Position numbers and translations under genes: made by a program
Assembly (NCBI RefSeq): GCF_029962835.1
Contig: NC_080583.1
Location: 71,719,158-71,783,157 of the forward strand
Direction of reading: 5' to 3'
DNA: 64,000 nt
DNA from: Magnolia sinica
Lineage: Eukaryota > Streptophyta > Magnoliopsida > Magnoliales > Magnoliaceae
The notes under the pieces: model-generated
The model's database searches: none
What the model was told of the DNA's origin: nothing
What the model saw: only the letters and a program-made list of their open reading frames with translations
In this document: in pieces, positions 56,226 through 64,000 of the stretch
Layout: every line of letters starts with the position of its first letter
How positions within the stretch are numbered: the stretch's first letter is position 1

Positions 56226-59200
56226 TTTTTTTTTTTTTCATTTCACTTGGAAATTTACAGCCATTCAGGAGGGTCCCAACCAAAAAGGAGCGGACCACTG
56301 CCATCATATAACTCAAACTGCACATGAACCGCCCGAGAAAAGAAAAAAATAGGGAAAAAAATGGAGCCCCATCTACACTAGTCTAATGTTCCCAATGCCA
56401 ACATTATCAATGACTAGGGAACCACGCACTAGTCTCAGAAGATCAACACGAGAGCCATACAATCAATTTGGGCATCCTTCACTAGCCATTCTGGCCAAGG
56501 CATCTGCAACCGAGTTCCCTTCTCGATAAATGTGGCTGAAATTAAGGTTAAGGGATCGCTGTTAAAGCTGAATCTCTCCCAGCTTGTACCAAATGTTCCA
56601 AGAGCTGGGACAGAGAGGATCTTCAACCGATTTAGCAATGGTCATCGAATCTGTTTCCACAATTATGTTGGAGAGGCCGAGGTTGGAGCTAGCATATCGT
56701 TATGCCATCTAGCATGGCTTGGACTTCAGCAATAGTGTTTGTAGAATGGCCATAGTTTCTGTGAAAGGAAAAAATAAGCTTGCCATGGTGATCCCGGCAT
56801 ACTCCTCCCCCTCCGCTCGGACCTGGGTTACTCCTCAAGCAGCCATCAACGTTCATCTTCAACTAACCCCGAGGGGGTTTAGACCAATTAACTTTGATGT
56901 ATTTTCTAGTGGGAGGAAACTGAGCTTTATTGATCCTGAGGGCCTGAAGGGTGATGAAGTCCGTCATAGAGTTCCTATCTGGAGCTGAGATGCTTGAGCC
57001 GAATTCATTCAACCAGCGGTATACCTTGAAAGAGATCTGATTCGCTGACATTGTCTGACCTTCAAATCGAGCCTGATTTCTACTTATCCAATTCTCCCAA
57101 ATTATGATGCTAGAGGCAAGACCAATGAGATGAGAGATTCTAGTTTTCTTACTTTCTTTGGAAGTCCAGAGTTGAATACGCTGAAGAATTGTCTGATTTG
57201 GAGAATTGGCAACACCAAAGAGCTAGTTGAAGTGGCTCCAAATTTGTGTAGCAATCTCCCCTTGACTAAAGAGGTGGTCCAGATTTTCCACTCCACCGGA
57301 TCCAATAATAGGGGAGTCCTGCTGTCCCCTGTTTGGCCAACTTTAAAGCAGGTCTGATGGCAATTGGCGAATCTGCTGGCTTCTGATTGACAAATGGTGA
57401 TGGGCGATTGGGCTGGAGTTACACTGCTGTTGGCCGTTGATGGATATCTCAACCTCTGATTAGTCTCTGATCCGTTGAGTTCCTTGCTGGCTTGAAGTAG
57501 GATTTGATAACCATTGCTGAGAATGGGTTAGCTCTACTACCGGGATCTGGTGGCGGGTAGACGTCAGCCTGCAACACTCACAACGTCATGCTAAAGCAAT
57601 GCCATGATTTTGCACTGCTTGGTCCACTGGGACGGCTTCATGAAGGACTTTCCAAGCGAAGATGCTCATTTTCGAGGGAAGGGTTTTGTTCCAGATCCAT
57701 TTGGTCCAATGAAGGGTTGGCAGGTGATGCCTGATGTCATTCCAAGCCGATTTGACCGAGAACTTACCGGAAGTGGATAGGTCCCAAATGAGCCGATCAG
57801 TCCTAGTTGTTATTGCTATTGGGAGAACTGTGATTGTTTGCATTCCTACTGTGGATATAAAAGGTTGAATATCTGTCAGATTACGGGAAGCAGGTGGAGC
57901 AAAGAAGTCTCTAATTGAAGCTTCCTTGAGGTGACACGGGATGGTCTTGATGGCCGCACCAGCAAGAAGGCCACTACTTGTCCAGTTCTAGGACCATATG
58001 TTTATCTTCCCTTCCCCTATCAGCCATCTTGAATGGTGAATGGAGAATTGCAAAGATCTGAACATCTCTTTCCACGAGGATGAGTAGGCTGACCCATTTG
58101 TTCCTTTAGATGCAATAATCTTTTGTAAATATTTGGCTGAATAGAAGTTGGCCCATAGAGACTTGCCCTGAAGGAGACGCCATCCCATCTTTATCTTGAA
58201 CGCCTGCGTGGTGTCTCCAAAAGTTCCGATGTCGAGACCTTCTTGAACGGGAGTGCACAAGGTCGACCATTTAACCTAATGCATCTTCTTGTTTTTTTTT
58301 GATGAGCCCCAGAAGAAATTTGCAATCGCTCGTTCAATAGTTTTGGAGACAGATTTGGGAATGCTAATGGCCGATAGCATGTGGATGGGAATGGTAGTCA
58401 AGATGTGTTTAATCAACACCAGTTTAGCTGCCTAGTTGAGAAGTTTGGCCTTTCGACCATCAATTTTGCTGAGAATCTTCTGGATAAGTTGATGTAAAAG
58501 AGGGGCTGGACTTCTTCCTTTTGATAGGGGAACACCAACATACATTGAAGGGAGCAACGCTTGCCTGAACCCCATCAAGTTGCGAAGCTTCTGGGTCTTT
58601 TTTCTGGTTGATTTCTTCGGAGTTATGAAGGATGTCTTGGAAGCATTCACTTTTTGACCTGATGCATTCTCATATTGGGTGATCTATTTGAGAAGAGTTC
58701 ACATATTGGATAACCTGCCATTAAAAAATAAAATAGCATCATTAGTAAAAAAGAGGTGGGTGATCGTTGGGCAATTCTAGGGCAATTTGTATGGTTGGCA
58801 ACATCCTGAGGAGAATAGCTTGGATAGGCCCCTGCTGAACACTTCAGCAGCTAGGATGAAAATGGATGGAGATAGTGGATCTCCCTACCTCAAACCCCTG
58901 GTGGATCTGAAGACACCAAAGCTTCTTCCATTGATAAGTACGGAAAACCAAATGTCTTCCCAGCAACGTTGAACTCCCAATATCCACTGGGGATCAAACC
59001 CGAATTTTTTGAGATTCTGCGTGATGACACCCCATTCAAAACAATCGTATGCCTTCTCCATGTCGACTTTGATTATCAAGTTGCCACTGAAAACCTTGCG
59101 GTCAATTTCATAGGCCATCTCTCTGGCAATAGAGATATTCTTGATTATGGACCTTCCTTTGATGAAGGCACCCTGCTCTTCGGATATCAGGTCTGGGAGG

Positions 59201-61045
59201 ATGTTGGCCAGCCTTACCACCATGATTTTGGAGAAAATCTTCATGATGTAGTTGCACAAGCTGATGGGTCGGAAGTCTGTGATGAACTCTGGATTCTTTT
59301 TCTTGAGGATGAGGCATAATTGAGTGCTTTGGAATGCTCTGGGAATCGGCCCTCCCTGAAAGAAGTCCTTGGCTGCTTCATATAGATCATTCCCTATAAT
59401 GTCCCAGCAAGATGAATAAAAGGCTCCTCCAAATCCATCAGGACCAGGGGCACTGTCGATCGGAATGGATAGCGCGGCTTCCTTGACCTCTTCAATCATA
59501 AGGGGCTTCTTAAGATCTGCATTCATCTGGCTTGTCACGATCTGGGGGATACAGTTGATGATATCCCCAATCTAATTGGAGGCGTTGGAGGAAAAAAGTT
59601 CCTTGAAGAATGAAACTGCTTCCTCCCCTATTTTCTCAGTCTTCTCTATTGGTTCTCCTGAGGCTCTTCTCATCTTCTTAATTTCCAGTCTCCTGCGTTT
59701 GTCTAGCATTGAATCGTGGAAGAATCGAGTATTCCTATCTCCTTCCGATAGCCATTTGATCATGAATTTTTATTTCCAGAAAATTTCCTCTTGGAGATAG
59801 GCCATTTTCAGGTTGGCATGGGCTTGGTTGAGCTTGAGGGTATCCTCTTCTGTTTGCGAGTTGAGCAGGGTAAATTCAGCCTTGAGAACTTCTTTCTCGG
59901 CGTCTTGGACATTTTTATTGACATCTCTGAAGACCTCTTTGTTCCAAGATTTCAGCACAGTCTTCAGCTTTTTCATCTTGAGAACGAACTTGAGCATATG
60001 AGTTGTGGTGATTTCATCATTCCAAGAAGCCTTAATTGTTGAGAAGAAATTGTCATGAGTTGTCCATATACGCTGAAATCTGAATGGGCGGGGAAATGGT
60101 GTTGGTTGAACTTGAAAGGTGAGAAGGATTGGGGAGTGCTTAGAGTATGCTCTTGTTAGTTGATCGACTTTACAGCTCGAAAAATTTCGCATCCATTCAG
60201 GATTGATCAGAATCCTGTCAAGTCTCACCCATCTCCTACTTCTCCCTACTCTATTGTTACACCACGTGTAGGGAGTTCTTAAGAATCCCGCGTCCAGCAG
60301 CCCTGAATCACTGATAGCCTCATGAAAGCCTGTCATAACTGTTGTCATCTGCAGCGGGCCGCCTAGCCTCTCGTCAGGGCTGGTAGTGGTGTTGAAGTGT
60401 CCACAGACTACCCATGGGCCCACCATGGAGCATGAAGTGTTTCTTAGCTCATCCCACAAAGCCATTCGAAGATCTTTGAAGCAACTAGCATACACAGCCA
60501 AAATGAATAGAGGGTGAGTGAGACTTTCCTCAGATACCCTGAGAATAATGTATTGCCTAGCTGCCCGGATTATTTGGATTTGAATGTTCCCCTTAGCCAG
60601 AACCCAGATTTTGTTGTCCACCGGTTCTTCAGATATCTGATTGTCGAATCCCAGCTTGGCAGCCACAACTGGACGCTTCGATTCTCTGATCATAGGTTCC
60701 TACAAGAGTAATATCCCTATGTTGTGTTTCCTGCTGAGTCATTTCAAAAATCGGGTAGTCTACGCATTACCTACCCCCCATACGTTCCAAGAAAGAAGAC
60801 TAATCATCCGTAACCCATCCTTTTTGCCCGGCCCGTCGTTGTAAGCTCTTCAGTTTCTGGCTTTTTCGCTTGCTGAAGTTCTTTTTCTGCAGGTTTTTTC
60901 ATATCTTTTTCTCCTTGGTTTTGTTTGCATCTTCTTCCTGGGAGCTTTCTGAAGAATCTGAGTTGCCTGTGTCAGAAGCTATGGTTTCGCCTCCTATGTC
61001 CACCCATAAATTGATTTCCTCCTGAGCTGTCCTTTTTCCCTTAAT
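56226..61045 (-). mobile_element. L1-type LINE 2, 5'-truncated, degraded
   Basis: A minus-strand L1 of about 4.8 kb. A T run at 56226-56239 marks the poly(A) tail. Endonuclease lies at about 59.9-60.8 kb, RT at 58.7-59.6 kb, the zinc-ribbon-like segment at 57.6-57.85 kb and RNase H at 56.4-56.9 kb. The 5' end is lost near 61045, just before the C-terminal part of ORF1 would be complete. Several stops and frameshifts are present. No target duplication is recognisable. Confidence 0.9.
56440..60810 (-). pseudogene. LINE 2 ORF2 remnant
   Basis: The endonuclease has PWVVCGHFN (usual GDFN), RRWVRLDRILIN and SKHSPILL (usual SDH), so at least two catalytic positions are changed. RT has APGPDGFGGAFY, FRPISLCN, VDMEKAYDCFEW and STRGLR. 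The catalytic box reads FTND where FADD or YADD is expected, near 58738-58749. The zinc-ribbon segment has WNKTLPSKMSIFAWKVLHEA. The RNase H tail has a SVADALA-type end. By these residues the protein would be inactive even without the stops and frameshifts. Confidence 0.85.
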
Positions 61046-61912
61046 TACATCCATTGCCCATCATGTTGGGCCAACCTTTGACATGGACTGCTCATTTTGT
61101 GGTCCACCTGAGACTGGAGTCCTTACGATTTTGGGTTGTACCATAAAGTGAGCTGGAAAGGAAAAAAAGAAAGAAAAAGGAATGGCCAGCTTAGTCACAC
61201 AACACATACAACAACATAGCTACATGGGCCTAGGGGGTTTTCAACGTTGTGGGTTTAAATCCCCACTGTTTTTCTATTGTGGGGTCCACTCACTAGGCCC
61301 CAGAGTGTTTCAATGGTAGAGATTCTATCCTCATTGTTTTCTGCTGGTGGGACCCACTTAATTAGTTTGGATGGCAAACATATTACAGTAGGTCCCAGTT
61401 GCGGGTACCATTTCAGTGGACCCTAGGGAGGTTACAGTGGTGGGCATCACATAAATAAGAAAACGGATGGAGGAAATGGATATAAAACACATACTGAGAG
61501 GTGAGCCATTAGGGCATGTGCAACGGTGGTGTCATTGCTTCCTGCTACTAGTGGTGGGGTTAATTTGATCGACAGTACTGTGGATTCCTCAAAATTATAT
61601 AGTGGGTCCCACATGGTGGGACTCACACTAAAACAATTCTGACGAAAGGGATGAACAGTGATGATCTGACAGATATGGCAGGGCGGTACTACAAATAGAG
61701 GTTTCAGTGGTAGGTGCTTGGTCACCACCATTTGCAGATGGTAGGGCCCACATCTGAGATTTAAATCTGCCATAGTTTGGGCTTGAAAATGGATGGTCGG
61801 TGTGGGCATCACATACGGCGGTGGCGTCCACAAACTGATGGTCCACTGGTGATACATTAAGCTGGTATTAGCGTTCAGGTCAGCCAGATTTGTATGTCCA
61901 GCAACAGGTTGG
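61046..61912. repeat. composite of MITE cores
   Basis: A non-coding stretch between two LINEs, dense in GTGGGGTCCAC, GGGACCCAC and GGGCCCAC words (near 61285, 61348, 61600 and 61745). The pairs ATTGTGGGGTCCACT and GGTGGGACCCACTT face each other, but no clear terminus was found. The start (CATCATGTTGGGCCAACCTT) resembles the minisatellite unit at 55085-55915. Confidence 0.5.
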
Positions 61913-61913
61913 G

Positions 61914-64000
61914 TTTTTTTTTTTTTTTCAAAGAAAACTTCATTTCATTGCATATCATAACCAGAAAAAGCTGTTTACAAGGACTGTACTTTGGGATGCC
62001 CATTCATCCAAAAAAATGACAATGGACAGCCTATCATAAGAGACGCTATACATGGACCACCCTCCTAATGTTCCCGACCCCCACCTTATCTAAGACCACC
62101 CTCCCCCGAATATCATGTGGAAGGTCCTAAATAGATGTGTAGATACAATGTGTCTGGGTCCTACTACCCGCTTTGGCCAGACCATCTGCTGGGCCATTTC
62201 CTTCTCGAAAAATGTGTGAAAAATGGAACGAACCGAGGTTGGTTAGGGAAGCGATACGGGCAAGCCAGTGAGACCATTTCCAACCCACCTACGAGCCCCC
62301 ATTGATGAGATCCACTACCAATTTGGAATCCGACTCGACCAAAACCTTCCGCAGACCCATGCACACACATATGGAGACGCCCTCGTGAATGGCCGAGAAT
62401 TCTGCACTATTGTTGGACCCCTGCCCAAAACCAGAAGAGAATGTGAAAATCATATTACCATCCTCCCTCCTACAGATGCCTCCTCCTCCACAAGGTCCTG
62501 GGTTGTTCAAGGCCGACCCATCGACATTTAGTTTGACCTAATGGGAGTCCGGTCTTCCCCATTTAACCACCATGAAGCGAATGGCAGGGGGAGAAGATTC
62601 AGGAATTCTCAGGCTGATGAGAAGCATCTGATTCAGCCAAGATTTGGGCCTCATGTGTGGGTTTTCTTTTAACACCCAGACTAGCCACCATTTGGTCCTG
62701 GAAATCACATTCCCAACGACAATCTTCTTACCCTCAAATCTGGCAAAATTTCAAGCTCTCCAAATTTCCCAAATAAGGAAGACTGGAAGGAGACCACGAA
62801 TTAGGATATTTGGAGTCCCATGGACCAGCGCACCCCACCAATGATTCAGCTTGCCGAGAATGGGTTGGTTGGATGCACCTGAGAACTCCAACAAGCTGTA
62901 GAAGTGCCGCCACACTGCGATTGCAAGGTGGCCCGAAGAGAAGATGTGATCCAGCGTTTCAACATTAGGCTGAGTGTCTTAGGGATCGCAGCAAACACAA
63001 CAAGAGGCGTGGACTGCACCTTTCCGCTGAACTCTATCATCGACCGGGATAGCACCTTCCATTAGCTGCCAGATGAACATAGAAATCTTGGGCAGGATTT
63101 GCTGATGCCACACCCTTCTAGACCAATGCCAAGCATCACCTCTAATTCTGATCTCCGCCCAAGCTGTTTTAATCGAGAAATCCCCTGACGGGGTCATGGT
63201 CCAAATACATCGATCCTCCTCACTTGTGGGATAAAAACCACTGTCAAAGATATGTTGAATAGTTTCTTGTGGGAGAAATAAAAAACAATGGAGGGGGGCA
63301 GGGGGCCCTGACGCCCAATGAAATCCCTGACCTGCAAATCCTTCAGGTTCAGAGGGACTTCCCTTGTTATGATGTTGATGAGCGGGCCTAAGCCAGTCCA
63401 ATCATCAACCCAGAGGTTGCGCTCACCTGTGCCAATCAGCCAGCGTACTTTGGTTGAGAGGTGAGGGATGGCAGAGATAATCTTCTTCCAAAGGGGGGAA
63501 GCCATTGCATTGCGAAGCCTGTTGCTTGACGAGGAAGGGTTGGCAGTAGGCTCTCTGTATTTAGCCTTCATGAAGAGTGCCCATAGACTGTTTGTGCTGC
63601 TATAGGATAAATTCTAAGCCATTTTTAGACGCAATGCGTCCATCATTTCACCTAACCTTCTGATACCCAGCCCGCCTTCCGAGGTAGGGGCCGCAATCTT
63701 CTTCCATTTAGTCCAGTGTAGCTTCTTTTTGCCGTTCGCCCATCCCCAGAAAAAATTGGCGAAATAATTTTCCATATCTCCCAAGGTCTGGGATGGGACG
63801 ACCGTGGCAGCCCTCATATGCACTGGGATACTTCCCAGCACATGCTTGATTTGGGTGGCACGACCCACCTGCGAAAGAATCCTAGCCTTCCACCCCTCTA
63901 TTTTGGCAGTAATTTTATCAAATAAGGGTTTGAATGCGGCTCTGGATTGCTTCCCGCTGAGGATAGGAACACCCAAATAAGAAGCACCTGGACTTGCTGT
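61914..64000 (-). mobile_element. L1-type LINE 3, continues past the window end
   Basis: A minus-strand L1 whose poly(A) tail is the T run at 61914-61929. Visible parts run from the RT C-terminal region (MGVPILSGKQSRAAF, ILSQVGRATQIKHV) near 63.6-64 kb, through WLIGTGERNLWVDDW, to the zinc-ribbon segment (ILPKISMFIWQLMEGAIPVD) near 63.05-63.1 kb. RNase H follows (NNPGPCGGGGICRRE, VESDSKLVVDLI) near 62.3-62.5 kb. Several frameshifts. It is related to, but not a recent copy of, LINE 2. Confidence 0.88.

Overview
This window is plant nuclear DNA, from an angiosperm with a repeat-rich and probably large genome. The evidence is an Athila-like Ty3/gypsy element primed by tRNA-Asp, a TNT1-like Ty1/copia element, plant-type L1 LINEs (RRM-bearing ORF1, C-terminal RNase H), a TRIM-like element, and one intact plant non-specific lipid transfer protein gene. 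Many foldback elements carry a GTGGGGCCCACCATGATGTA core followed by a TCCACACCGTCCATCC block. I associate such repeats with magnoliid trees, but the sequence does not prove this.

Layout. 1-7.2 kb: intergenic DNA with a 2.9 kb foldback element set in TA microsatellites, and two short TIR elements. 7.23-18.95 kb: a young Ty3/gypsy element on the minus strand with 2.17 kb LTRs. 19-22.25 kb: a run of foldback MITEs, then a roughly 25 bp minisatellite to 22.56 kb. 22.57-35.2 kb: a broken minus-strand Ty3 (chromovirus-like) element, one LTR of which appears split by a 5.9 kb plus-strand L1. 35.2-38.8 kb: Ty3 LTR debris, a TRIM-like element and a CACTA-like end. 39.3-41.35 kb: a 2.0 kb foldback. 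42.0-42.45 kb: the lipid transfer protein gene. 44.14-54.15 kb: an old minus-strand copia element containing a 4.3 kb solo LTR of another family and smaller insertions. 54.2-56.2 kb: MITEs, one filled by a roughly 35 bp minisatellite. 56.2-61.05 kb and 61.9-64 kb: two minus-strand L1 copies, the second running off the end.

The only convincing host gene is the type I nsLTP at 42080-42436. It has a TATA box, a signal peptide and eight cysteines. Everything else recognisable is mobile or tandemly repeated DNA, so there is no pathway to reconstruct.

The most unusual signals are: (a) reciprocal nesting of two foldback families in the two large foldbacks; (b) one palindromic GGTGCAC/GTGGGGTCC module in the LTRs of two different Ty3 lineages that also resembles the MITE core; (c) three short repeats in the leader of the young Ty3 element whose edges look like splice acceptors and donors; (d) dense TCP-type GGNCCCAC/GTGGGNCC sites spread by these repeats. 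All comparisons were made by eye.
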